From Haematobia irritans (taxonomy: Eukaryota > Arthropoda > Insecta > Diptera > Muscidae), in the NCBI RefSeq assembly GCF_050003625.1, contig NC_134399.1:106866615-106930614 (forward strand): a DNA stretch of 64,000 bases, in the 5' to 3' direction. A program made the translations under genes and the position numbers. Below the pieces are notes generated by a model. The model saw only the letters and a program-made list of their open reading frames with translations. It ran no database searches and was not told where the DNA came from. Shown in pieces: positions 25,401 to 37,420 of the stretch (the stretch's first letter is position 1; each line of letters starts with the position of its first letter).

Positions 25401-28400
25401 TCAGGTATTGTGACGGATCAAGAGGATCTTTTGTTGTTGTAGCAGCTTGGAGAAGCTGATGTAATAATCCTTAAGTTCATGTTGACTTCGCTCCGGCTTC
25501 GTCGCAGCCAATTATCGTGGGAGCATCAAGAGGATCTGTCTTGTGTCGCTGTACCACGCGCATAAGATATGTTAAAAACTATTCTGAGTTTCATGAAAAG
25601 GTACTGTGGAGATATTGTGGGATCTGCTGCTTGCTTTCATTTGGGCGTATATTTTGAAATTGCTTGCGTTTAAAAAAAAAATCGCGTACCCTTTAGGATC
25701 TGTCATAGTAAAGTCACAAAGTACGACTGAAGTTTTGCTATCCCTTTTCTAGGGTTTCACAGTGCTCTACAATTTACCAATTCCTGACAGAATGCCTTAT
25801 GTGCTCTAAACATACGTTCCGCCTTAAATCTTATGGATTTCAAGATTCAGTTCCACAAATAGCATCACTCGTTTGTGGGTCCCGTTCATTCTGTTTGAAA
25901 GTACTGCTTAACCTGCGTTTGATGTCCCGAAAACTCCTCTCAGCAACGTGAATAAGAAGAGACACTGTTCTGCAATGGTTATCATACCCGCCATGCAAAC
26001 AAAGCGTCATGGGTCCAATCCCAATTATTACGAACCCCAAAAAGATTTTCAGCATATATGATGTTCGTGACATTTGTTGCAAAGACTTCTCGAAGTGGTG
26101 TCACATTACGTGAAATTTCATTCGGACTTGCCAGCTAAACATAGAATCGGGAAGTGATTTATAAATAACGTGCTGCCACTATAACCTAACCTAATATGAG
26201 CAAGCGGGTTGGTCGATTGAGAGCATTATGGGGAGGCGAAAAAATTCACGTCTAGCCAGGCAATGACATCCAGTAGGCGATGTTATTGAAATATTTGGTG
26301 AGCAGATACACTCTTGTGATGGCGGCCATTACGATGCCGGGCCGGTTTAAGAAACTTAGATATCCACTTTTGTCAATGAAGAATCCCATATATTTAATAA
26401 AATTCTACTATTGAATTAATCTTTTACCACAATTTACAGTTCATACAAAAAAGAGCAAGCAATCTGCTATATAACTGCATTGCAATGGATACTGGACTAC
26501 TATTATCGTGGAGTTCGTTCGTGGGGCTGGTATTATCCACATCATTATGCTCCCTTTATAAGCGATTTGAAAAATTTTAAAGATCATAAAATTACATTTG
26601 ATATGGGCAAACCCTTCTTACCTTTCCAACAGGTAAGTGACTGGATATGAAAATTTATTCTGGATGTTATTGCTAAATCGATTTTCATATTTAGTTATTG
26701 GCAGTTTTACCAGCAGCTAGTAAATCACTATTACCAGCTGCATACCGAGAACTAATGACGAGTCCTTCAAGTGAATTAATCGATTTTTATCCCGAAGATT
26801 TTGAAACAGATCTCAATGGAAAAATTAATGAATGGGAAGCTGTTGTTCTCATACCCTTTATAGACGAAGTATGTTTTATATATATGTATAATTATACATA
26901 CTAATTTATTAAATTTATTTATCGTACTATTATTGCAGAAACTATTATTGCAAGCCATGGAATCATGTAATCAGAATTTAACATTAGAAGAGTGCAAACG
27001 AAATCAACATGGTCCAATGTTACAATACGATTACAACCCAGAATCTCAGGGGCAAACACCAGGAATTTTCTCTCTAAAACCTTTGTATAAAGTTTTTTGC
27101 ACAGAGAAGCCCTTTTGGTCTAAGGACATAATGGTACCATCAGAAAGTACTGTATGTGTCGAGTTACCAAATGCTTCACGGTCTGTATTCTTTCCTGGTT
27201 TTCCGACAATGAGACATTTAGATTATAAGGTAAGTTTGAGAAAAATTTCCTATATGTTTGTTTGAAACTTCCAATTGTCCCATTGGAATATTTATCATTC
27301 TTTTTCCAAGTATACTACTGTGGGCTAAGGGTCCAAAATCAATTTCATTCGTTTCAAATTAATCTCCTCCCTATATAACACACTTACGCCAACGTTTTTT
27401 TTCCAATCCTGGAAACATGCCAAGTACCTCTTTCTGGCATAGCCATCAGCTCTTTCTTCGATTCAGCTATTATCTCCTCAATCAAATCGAATAGCGTTTC
27501 CCGTGGTGGTCTTTTTAATTTTTGAGAATAGCCAGAAGTCACACGGAGCCAAATCAAGCGAACATGGTTGTTGTGGAATGTGGATATAAGTTGAATGTTT
27601 TGTTGAAATGGTTACAAAGAATAAGTACAGTGTGAAAAGATGCATCGAAAATGCATGGCCAAGAATAGAGAAAAACATTGAAAATGTTTAAATTCACTTA
27701 CTTTTTGCTTCCCATAGTATAATTGTAACTTAGTTGTTCTTATTTTCAACTTCTAATTGCATTTATTTATCGTATATCTTAATTATATACTTTAGCTAAG
27801 TTATCATTATTTTCAACTTCTAGTTTGAATTGAGATGTGCTCGAGTTAAGGTTTTCGATTTTCCTGCACGTAATGAAAACATGATACTTCAACCGGTACC
27901 TCGTAAAAATTTCGATGATATTTTCTCGGTGGCTGAGCAGATGCTTAATCAAATTGTCTACATAGGTTGGCCACATTTAGTAAAGGCCAAAGTTGTGGGA
28001 ATATCGAGTAAAGAAAAATATATAGACGTTGATGGTATTAAAGATATGGAGCCAAAAATATACGATTTGCACTTGAAAGCTGTAAATGAACAGTTAGTAT
28101 TTTCCAAATATTTCAGTTATGATTTTGGTATCATCCGTCTAATATATGGAGCTTTGGTTTATTTTAGTTTATTATCACGCATGGGCATAGAATTTGCCGA
28201 TTTGTCTGTATTAGTCCATGTACGAACCTATGTTGGGTCATCTTATATATGTGGCAGCCAGGGTAAAGTTTCTTTGAATGAAATGTGGAGCTCAACAACA
28301 ACGGCATATCCGGCTCAAGGAGTTGTTTCGCAGATTGCAGTACAGAACACGTTAACAAATCAAGTCAAAAAGATTGAACATCTGTTTCCAGAAAACAGTC

Positions 28401-31400
28401 GCATATTTTTTGTTGGCAGTCCTTATTATGGCAGTGAGGGAATCGTAATGAATCCTATGTTAGTGTATGAATGTGGAAGACTTAAAGGTTTGGATTGCAT
28501 AAAACACGAATCGCACAATATTCTAAATTATTTTTTGGTTTTCAGTTAATATAACGGTATTGCCAGAGCCAGATTTCTCCGAGGCCAAATATATACAAAA
28601 TCATTTGGAAAATGATTACATAACTTCGTATCAAGCAGCTGCAGAAATTGGCATACAAAATAAATGTTTGGCTCGTCTAACAGGTTCAGTGTTGGTTGTT
28701 AAAGGAGCTCGGCGCCCAAAAGCAGATCTCCCAAATAATTTGGCGAAAATCAATATAGGACTGCAGTTTAAATTCTTTAAATCACAGGAAGAACTGGTGG
28801 GTTATACACGGCGAATCAACAATCAATGGTTTATGTCCTCGAAGGCGATAGCTTTGGTTCAATCTTACGTTGAGAAATTCCCCATGGTTATTGAATACTT
28901 GAGCACTTCCAACGAACGTAGCGATCTTTTCTTCGAACAGGATATATTCCCAAATGATGTGGGTGAGGGTAAATTGGAAGCAATAGCAGCATGGCTCAAA
29001 GACCAACCTCATACGAAAGCAGAGAAAATAGCATGTGGTTCAAAAACAATGGAGAAGGAAGCTGTCGAAAAAGTTCTGGATGCAATAGAAGAATTAAAGG
29101 TACTTTATTATACTTTCATCTCGCATTAATTAGAACGTTTTAAATGTCTATTCAAATTTCAGACTTTGCCCGTTAAGACTGTTAAGTTACAGGTTAAACC
29201 TCATCTATTATTAAAACCAGATGTTAGTTTACCGAGCATATATAAGCCAAAAAGATCTATACAACTGTTCGATCGTGTTGTTGTGGTGAAAACAACGTAT
29301 ATGGTAATTATCACATTGATTAGTATATCCGTTTGTGTATTTTTTTCACAATTATTTCTGAAAATGTCGGCATGGACTATCTTTTTATCTCTATAAAGAT
29401 GCGTTTTGTAGAAATATTGCACTTAGATCCCTTTCCGTCCGTGTATGTATTCGGTATTCCTAATATATAAGTCGCAATTTTTCTAATAACTATTTAAACT
29501 AGCGAAACTTCGAACACAATGATTCAGATTTACATATACAGTGAAACATCTCAAAAAAGAACCTCTCAAAATAGAAGAAAGGGACAATTTCCATTAGACG
29601 TTTGATATAACAGGTTGGCTGATAAGTCCCCGGTCTAACAAAGAAAAACACATTTTTTTTTATCAAAATTCGTTTTTATTATTCAACATAGTATATAAAA
29701 ATAATATGCATTTAATACTAGCGACGCCATCTATGTGTCAGACCGGGGACTTATCAGCCAACCTGTTATTACCTCATTTAAAATAACTTGTCATAAGTGG
29801 ACACCTCCTAAGCTTGGCTGTTCTCTCCTGAAAAGTTTTAGAGTGTCCAAATTTGGATTACCCATTTTAAACATATATCACAATTAACATGGTTGAGCCC
29901 AAAAAGCTCGAATACACATATAAAGGTAATTTGAAAATCCGTAGAAAAAATGTCAGAGAATAAAGGCCGTAGTTTGCGTTTTCTTAGATTTTTTGGGACA
30001 GTTCATGTGTTGTCCTGTGTCAAGTCGAAAAATATAAAATTTAACATCGCGCAATTATTAGCTGTTATGTGGAAATATTGGCAATTAAAAGAAATGACAG
30101 ATTGGCTGAGACATAATATTCCATTAAATGCCGATAATGCAGTCACATTCTGTCCTGCCTAAGGGGGAGTTTTCAACTATCTACTTGTTTCTAAATTTTA
30201 ACTTTAAATATTTTTACTCAAATAATGTGCTTCGCATTAAAGTATACAGACAATTTTTTGATTCGTAGTGTTGCTGGAACATGATTGGTAATGTGATTTT
30301 TTTTATATCTTTCTTTTCATAACGTAAGGCTAGGGCGCAATCATGATTAAATCATTATTCATTTCAATTCAAACATTTATTTAATCAATTAATCCCTCTT
30401 GGAGCATACAAAACTAAAGATTATATATACTTTTAGTTTATCTTATGTAATTATACCCTTCACCACTACTGTGGTACAGGGTATAATAAGTTTGTGCATT
30501 TGTATGTAACGCCAAGAAGAAAAAGTCTGAGACCCAACGTTTAGTATACCGATCGTCTTAGAATTAAATTATGAGTCGATTTAGCGATGTCCGTCTGTCT
30601 GTCTGTCTGTCCGTCCGTCTGTCTGTCTGTTCATGTATTTTTGTGCGAAAAGTACAGGTCGCAGTTTAAGTCCGATCGTCCTCAAATTTGGCATAGGGTC
30701 GTTTTTTGGGACAAAGACAATCGCTATTGATTTTGGAAAAAATCGGTTCAGATTTAGATATAGCTGCCATATATATTTATTCCCGATCTGGTCATAATTG
30801 GCGTGTTTATCAACCGATGTTCTTCAAATTCAGTACATCCGAATATTTTATGAGTCTCGAAAAACTTGCAAAATATCAGCTAAATCGGTTCAGATTTAGA
30901 TATAGCTCCCATATATATCTTTCGTCCGATTTAGACTCATATGACCACAGAGGCCAAAGGTTACTACCGATTTTCGTGAAATTTTGCATAAAGAGTAGAA
31001 TTGGCATTCTACCAATGCTTGGTAAATTTGATTGCAATCGGTTCAGATTTAGATATAGCTCCCATATACATCTTTCGTCCGATTTGCACTTATATGGCCT
31101 CAAAAGCCGGAGTTTCTCCGTGATTTATTTCAAATTTTGCACAAGGAGTACGTTTAATAGTATCGATAAGTGTACCAAATTTGGTTGAAATCGGTTCAAA
31201 TTTAGATATAGCTCCCATATATATCTTTCGTCCGATTTGAACTTATATGGTCTCAAAAGCCAGAGTTTTGCCGTGATTTGATTCAAATTTTGCACAAGAA
31301 TTACGTTTAACAGTATCGGTAAGTGTGCCAAATTTGGTTGAAATCGGTTCAGATTTAGATATAGCTCCCATATATATCTTTCGCCCGATTTATACTCAAA

Positions 31401-34400
31401 TGACCACGGGGGCCAAAGTTAAACTCCCATTTACGTGAAATTTTGCAGAGATAACAGAATTATTCTAACTATGCATGTCAAATTTAGTCGAAATCGGTTC
31501 AGATTATATATAGCTCCCGTTATATGTACACCAGAGTTGGGAAAATATGGTAGACTATTTCATATTTTAGACCCATTTTCAATGGGATTTTCCTCCAATT
31601 GACTGCATAGTTTCCACGGAGAATATATTTAATATGATATTTAAGTGTGTCAAGTTTGATCTACTTTGGTTCAGAATTAGATAAAGCCTCCATATATTCG
31701 TTTTTCCGGTTTATACAAATATGACCAAAATTCCCACACTTTACACAAAATTCTGTGATAATTTCCCCATATCTTAGTCATATCCTACACACTGTAATGC
31801 CAGACTTTCCACAGAACGGTTGAGTTTTAAATAAGGCTCCAAGTCGCCCGACTTGACCAAATAATATATCACAACCCACACTTGACCACATATCTTGGCA
31901 AGATCTAAACAATATCCTTGTAAAATCGTCACTGCTGAGTAGCAAAAATTGTAAATGTTATTCAAATTGTCCTATATCTCGAATACATAAGTATCGCCTG
32001 AAAAATCGCAAATGCTCTTTTGTACAATTGCCTCAAAATTTCTCTCGCTTCATATTTCCCATATTTTTATACCCTTCACCACTACTGTGGTACAGGGTAT
32101 AATAAGTTTATTTTATTAACATTGTGTTTCATTCCAGGGTGTTAGCCGATTTCAATTTTAATTCTAGAGATTTTGTAGAAGTACAAAAAATTGTCTCCAT
32201 TATAAGGATTTGTATCTGGAAATGCAAACCTTTATATAGCTCCCAGCAAATTTGAAGTAGTTGAGATGGTAACACAAATGTTGGTCTACATGATGGTGAA
32301 GGGTATAATATAGTCGACCCCGCCCGACTTTAGACTTTACTTACTTATTTCTATTTATATTGAAATTTATTACATTATAAACAAGTATATACGGCCGTAA
32401 GTTCGGCCAGGCCGAAGCGTATGTACCCTTCACCATGGATTGCGTAGAAACTTCTGTCATCCACAATCGAATTACTTGGGTTGCGGTAACACTTGCCGAT
32501 GGCAAGGTATCTTAAAACTTCCTAACACCGTAATATATACCACATAGTCCATACGTGGTATATATTAAACTAAAAAGGCCGATTAAATACTTATATAATT
32601 AAGTTTAAAGTTTCTATAGAAATAAAAATTTGACAACATTTTCTATAGAAGTAAAATTTGGAAAAAATTTTCTATAGAAATAAAATTTTAACAAAATTTC
32701 TATTGAAATAAAATTTTGACAACATTTTCTATAGAAATAACATTTTGATATTTTTCTATAAAAATAAAATTTTGGTAGATTATTTTTGGCTCGAGTGGCA
32801 ACCATGATTATGAACCGATATGGATCAATTTTTGTCTGATTGGGGATCGGCTATAAATAACTATAGACCGATATGGATCAATTTTGGCATGGTTGTTAGC
32901 GGCCTTATACTAACACCACGTTGCAAATTTCAACCGGATCGGATGAATTTTGCTCCTCCAAGAGGCTCCGGATAATATAAGGGCTATATATAATTATGGA
33001 CCGATATGGACCAATTCCTGCATGGTTGTTAGAGACTATATAGTAACACCACGTACCAAATTTCAACCGAATCGGATGAATACACCATGTAACAAATTTC
33101 AGCCGGATCGGATGAAATATGCTACTCTTATAGGCTCCGCAAGCCAAATCTGGGGGTCCGTTTATATGGGGTCTATACGTAAAAGTGGCTATAAGTAAAA
33201 TATGGCCCATTTGCAATACCATCCGACCTACATCAATAACAACTACTTGTGCCAAGTTTGAAGTCGATAGCTTATTTCGTTCGGAAGTTAGCGTGATTTC
33301 AACAGACGGACGGACATGCTTAGATCGACTCAGAATTTCACCACGACCCAGTATATATATATACTTTATGGGGTCTTAGAGCAATATTTCGATGTGTTAC
33401 AAACGGAATGACAAAGTTAATATACCCCCCATCCTATGGTGGAGGGTATAATAAATATATATACATAAAATAACGCGAACTTACCTACTAATTTTAGATA
33501 TTTTGTTGTACTCATAATTACCATTACTCTTAGGTTCCTTTAGGTTCAAAGGGTACAGTAATTGGCGTATATCCTGTGAGTGATCCCAATCCTGTTCGTT
33601 TGGAATGTGTTAAGGCTGTGGATAATTTCTATGAAGTCCTTTTTGACAAAAATTTGCCAAATGGCAATGATGTACATGGTATTGCAGCACAACGTGTTTA
33701 TAAAGTTCCAGAATCTTCCGTCCTATTAATATTTACACAAGGTAGGATATGTAATTTATCGAATTGCCTGGTACCTTTAACATTTAGACTTATTCCGTTT
33801 GTCGGGTTTATGCGCGAGTCTTCAAAAGTTCCATGGAAATGTAGAACTTAAACTACGATTTAAATTTTATTCTTGACTGTGAACTATTGATTTCATCAAA
33901 TAGAGCAATTTGTAAAACGAGGCGAGACAAGCGGAATAAAAAAAATTACAATACGATTGCTTACTTAACCACTAATTCTTTTTTTTAGGGGGTAACAATG
34001 GACAATTCTATGAAGCGAAACAACAATTAGAAGAAAGTAAAAACGAGATGGCAGCAAAAATTAAATCTCAATCTTCAATAAGTAATGTCACTACAGCAGA
34101 TAATGATATCCATAAAATTCCTCAAATTGTCCAAAAGGGGAGTAATGATTTTTGGATGCCATCAGCAAACACTAAAATCAAACATTCTGGTAATGGAGGC
34201 ATATCAACTATAGCCCATCATTCTTCCGAAGTCAAAACAACTGGAAAGCAAGAAGATCAATGTAGTCCAATGAAAGTGCATCAAAACCATATTATCAACA
34301 GTTGCAGGGAAGCTACGTCTTCCGATCGTCAGGAATATCAAGATGGTACAAATGTATTAAAATCCATGTTAGGTTTAGCCGCAACTGCACAACCACCTAT

Positions 34401-37046
34401 GAGTTCAACAGCTTCATCGCCAAATGTATATAAGGTTTGTAAATTTCCTTTCTAACTATCTTTGTTTTTATTGCATTTGCAATTTTATAGCCGCAATTAC
34501 CGAAGCCGCCAACAAGCTGGAGATCTGATGCTCAAAAGTTTCCCCTGCCACAAACATATCCCAGACCGCCTTTTGATACAAATGCCCCACTGGCCGTAAT
34601 AGGTGGTACCGTAATCCCTTTACTAACTCCCAACCAATTTTGCATGCCAGCATTTGCAAGAAATACGGATCAAAAACAACCTGTGACGCAATTTACACAA
34701 AATCAGTATCCGGGACAAATGTTCAATTCGAATAGTTTAAACCAGAAGGGCGCATTCATACCATTACAAGTAGCTCGTGGTAACAGTCAAAAACCTGCAA
34801 CGGCAGCGACAACAACATCAGCTATGAAAACAAACAATATGGTTGAAAGTCGTCCCACTGCACTGGAAACAACAAGCGCTTTAACACAAAATGTAATATT
34901 TGCAAAGATATTTCCTGAATAAATGAATAAAATGTGACTCCTCTCTTTCAGTTCTCCCAATTAACGACTGCCAATACCGACGAAGGAAATATTCCAAACT
35001 CGAATTCTGAAGCTCCAAAGGTAAAAAATGATTGTAATCCATTTTTCATTGAACATTGAAATGCCATCAAGTTCTGTAAATCATTTGTTTTCAAATCATA
35101 CACAATTTATATAGCGCTTGCGAAATTTTCCCTGATAGTGGTAACAAACGAAATTGTTTTTAATATTTGGTTCAACACCTGTGGTACCATTTCTGAGCAC
35201 CGCTATAGGTTAGATATAGTGCAGCCTCATATCTTAGTCTATTCAGTCAATGCAGGCGTAACACAAAGGTCCCTATAAGTGCTACCACACTATGTGTGGT
35301 ATTGTGTTTGGTCCTTCTGTTATCTTTTATGAGATTGAGAGGGATTCCACAATGTTATCGAATAAATTTTGTGGTTTAGAAAATGAAATGAAAATAAGCA
35401 AAGAGAAAGGTGATAAATGCAATTTCATCGAGTGAACAATTCTTAAGATTATGATCCACTATTGCCAGACCAGACTATTTGACCAAATTTCTTGAAAAGT
35501 AATTTTTAGGCACATAGTACTTCTACTATAAAAATAAAGTCTAGAAGGGATTGATATGGATTAGCGATTGAAATCAGAATCCAAAACGTCGACTTTCCAA
35601 CTTACATAAAAATTGTCGAAAGTCAAATATCGATTTGAATCTATTAGACGAATTTCAAAAATTTTGGGGCTAAAATAGTCAAAAATATCGTGTGGATTTT
35701 TTCTAGAAGTTATATAGAAAAAACTTTGTTTCGGTGGTCGGACTTCGATTAATCTTTTCACCACTTCCGCTACATTATCCTCATGAATCCTGTTCAGAAC
35801 ATTGAGATTTTCTACAAAATGAAGTTCAGCCTTGGATTCCGATCCAGGATGGTGATTGAAATGGTTCCTGTGATAACAACCCAGGATGTATTGCTTTAAC
35901 AAAATATAATAAAAACAATAACTTTTTTTTGTCAATGGAAATTGTGGAAGCGGGAAGTTTTGTTATTTTGCAAAAAAAAAAAAAACATAATTGTACACAC
36001 AATTTTTTTTCTTATTCAATCACGAAATTTATTAATTCAATTAATTTATTAATTGAAATGTCTTCAATCATAAAAATGATAGTATCAATTAAAAAATTAA
36101 TTGAAAGTCAATTAAAAAGTTAATGATACTATTGATTTTTGTGGTTGATTTTGTGAATCAATTAAATTTTTAATTGAATTGTTTTTTAAACTCAATTAAG
36201 GTTTTAATTGGAAAAATTTTCTTGGAATTTTTTATGTACATGTATATTTCCAATTAAAAAGTTCATTGAAGTTGAAGATTTTTTCAATAAATTAATTGAT
36301 ACAATTAACTTTTTAATTGTATCAGAAACTAAATTGCAAATATCTTCTCTCCGGTTAACTTTAACTGAAAATTTTTCGTCAGTTAAGTTCCTAACTGGCC
36401 TATGGAATATAAAGGCAAGATTACAGCTGCGTCTATAATACGGTTTAAAAGTTGGTTAGTTAACGGAACACTAACGGAGCTTTATGAAAATGGGGGTAAG
36501 TCAGTTAATAAAGTAATTGAAAATAGTTACGTTCTTAACAAAAATAGAAAATAGTTACGTTCTTAATTGAGTTCAACATCAATTAAATTTCAACATCAAT
36601 TAAATTTTTTATTGAATCGATTAAAAAACTAATTAAAATTTGCTAATTAAATCAATTAATTTTTGAATGCCCAATTAAAGCTGTGATTGATACTATCATT
36701 TTCGTGATAGAAGATATTTCAAATAAAAAAATTAATTGGATCAATTAATTTCGTGATTGAATCAGAAATTTTTTTTGTGTGCAGAGACTTTTTGACGCAG
36801 AAAACCGCTTCCGCTACATGGTTGCTGAATTGTGGGTTGCCATCAAATTAAATAAAAATTTTTTCGCAACATTGTTTTGGAATGCCATTACTTTTGTTTA
36901 TAGTTTAGAATTTTTTAGTTCAGGATATTTATAGTTGTTAGATCTACTATATATGATTTTATCTTTTACATTTTCAGACTACTTATGGAAGGAAAAAACC
37001 ACCACGTGTTCCAAAAATTGGCGCAAAATTTGATTTTGCAAATTAA
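22469..37046 (+). CDS. pcm: 5'-3' exoribonuclease XRN1 (pacman)
   Basis: This is the cytoplasmic 5'-3' exonuclease that degrades decapped mRNA. Sixteen exons: 22469-22543, 22602-23039, 23098-23536, 23607-23830, 25122-25234, 26440-26632, 26695-26868, 26939-27229, 27824-28487, 28546-29099, 29163-29303, 33534-33741, 33989-34434, 34491-34892, 34952-35020 and 36978-37046; total 4500 nt, 1499 aa. The N-terminus MGVPKFFRYISERYPCLSE is the invariant XRN start. Catalytic acidic residues are visible in LYLDMNG (D35), APGEGEHK (E175, E177), YGLDADLI (D205, D207) and VGNDFIPHLP. The central domain includes PYYGSEG and YTRRINNQW. A Gln/Ser/Thr-rich disordered tail ends in a basic PRVPKIGAKFDFAN segment. 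The largest intron (29304-33533) is filled by mobile elements. Confidence 0.96.
24200..24980. repeat. AT-rich repeat block in pcm intron 4
   Basis: Composite of CAATTAAAAA-family sequence (about 24200-24480) and, from about 24487, a reverse-orientation non-LTR 3' end that starts with the tail complement TTTATTTTATTTATTCATTC. The latter shares AATTACAATGGACTA with the 3' UTR of the insertion at 12979. A further CAATTAAAAA relic lies at 24830-24980. Confidence 0.5.
25960..26195 (+). repeat. Diverged SINE copy
   Basis: Recognisable pieces of the tRNA-derived SINE: CTGCAATGGTTATCATACCC, CGCCATGCAAACAAAG, TTCGTGACATTTGTTGC, TTCTCGAAGTGGT and a terminal CCTAACCTAAT. Divergence is much higher than in the copies at 12680 and 48331. 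It lies in pcm intron 5. Confidence 0.65.
27340..27690 (-). pseudogene. Third mariner fragment (transposase C-terminus)
   Basis: On the minus strand a stretch reads LDLAPCDFWLFSKIKK, matching the conserved SPDLAPCDFWLF segment around the third catalytic Asp of mariner transposases. Recognisable but frameshifted residues from the C-terminal end follow (QDWKK-like region near 27400). It lies in pcm intron 8. No terminal repeats were seen. Confidence 0.72.
29539..29860. mobile_element. Decayed pogo-like MITE hosting a mariner MITE
   Basis: Begins CAGTGAAACATCTCAAAA and includes, on the right of the inserted mariner derivative, GTGGACACCTCCTAAG and AGAGTGTCCAAATTTGG. It resembles the CAGTGAAACCTCTC elements at 42090-43386. 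It lies in pcm intron 11. Confidence 0.55.
29610..29766 (-). mobile_element. 157-bp irritans-type mariner deletion derivative
   Basis: Both ends carry ACAGGTTGGCTGATAAGTCC and its complement, with TA on each side (29608-29609, 29767-29768). Inside the TIRs, about 50 bp next to one end match the last bases of the mariner at 39473-40698 (AACAAAGAAAAACACATTTT) and about 30 bp next to the other end match its first bases (GCGACGCCATCTATGTGTCA). The transposase gene is missing. It is a classic internally deleted, mobilisable mariner. Confidence 0.9.
30451..32343. repeat. Dispersed element with about 152-bp internal modules
   Basis: Begins TTATACCCTTCACCACTACT, then GTGGTACAGGGTATAATAAG, and includes a (GTCT)n run near 30590-30632. 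The core repeats GGTTCAGATTTAGATATAGC at about 30744, 30886, 31037, 31190, 31343 and 31494, nearly all at 151-153-bp spacing. A second head of the same kind at 32068 starts a short deleted copy that ends near AGGGTATAATATAGTCG. All open stretches are repeat-derived. It lies in pcm intron 11. Confidence 0.75.
32380..33453. repeat. Dispersed element with GGACCGATATGG modules
   Basis: Starts ACAAGTATATACGGCCGTAA followed by GTTCGGCCAGGCCGAAGCG, and ends CATCCTATGGTGGAGGGTAT. It has a TTTCTATAGAAATAAAATTT minisatellite near 32610-32770, then modules with GGACCGATATGGACCAATT and ACCGAATCGGATGAA. The matching element in opposite orientation is at 44227-45039. A partial copy is at 17733 and a minisatellite-rich relative at 58430. 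The transposition mechanism is unknown. Confidence 0.78.
35200..35275 (-). repeat. Possible reverse SINE tail
   Basis: TAGGTTAGATATAGTGCAGCC followed by TCTTAGTCTATTCAGTCAAT resembles the complement of the SINE 3' end. Only the tail is recognisable. It lies in pcm intron 15. Confidence 0.4.
35990..36785. repeat. Two CAATTAAAAA-family copies flanking a spacer
   Basis: The first copy runs about 35990-36210 and begins ACACACAATTTTTTTTC. A second set of blocks runs 36240-36785 and ends AGAAATTTTTTTTGTGTGC. Both carry the family hallmark GATAGTATCAATTAA or TATCATTTTCGTGATAGA. The pair lies in pcm intron 15 just before the last exon. Confidence 0.6.
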
Positions 37047-37420
37047 ATATTTCACAATCGTATTGCTGGTACTATGTTTGGGTTTCGCCGAGAAATTTCA
37101 TACATATTATACATATATTTCATGTTTTGAAAATAACTATTTCAAAAGGTAATTATGAAATCAAGCTAATTATTGAGGCAAAACACGAACTCGGTACCCG
37201 CCTTATGGTCTTTCACATTTTGTCGCTCATTACACAACATTTTAATCAACAAAACTTTAAAAGAATACACGAAGAGTTTATAAATAAAAAATGTTTTTAA
37301 ACTAAGTCTAACATGAGATTTTGGAAACTTATTTTTTAAGTTAAAAAACAAACTGAATGTAAACAAAATTATATTATTGAATACTGTAAATAAATGAAAG
37401 TTATAGTAAATGTAAGACAT
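37047..37420. promoter_or_regulatory. Convergent 3' region of pcm and DHX34
   Basis: Only 374 bp separate the pcm stop and the DHX34 stop. AATAAA on the plus strand at 37283-37288 is a candidate pcm poly(A) signal. On the minus strand AATAAA overlaps the last DHX34 codons (37424-37429), and more candidates follow. Overlapping 3' UTRs would be complementary. Confidence 0.45.

Noticed and set aside
30706..31331. Repetitive protein with ATYIYSSRS-like and YRFRYSSHIH-like repeats
   Set aside because: The open stretches on both strands come from the 152-bp repeat modules and are not conserved as protein.
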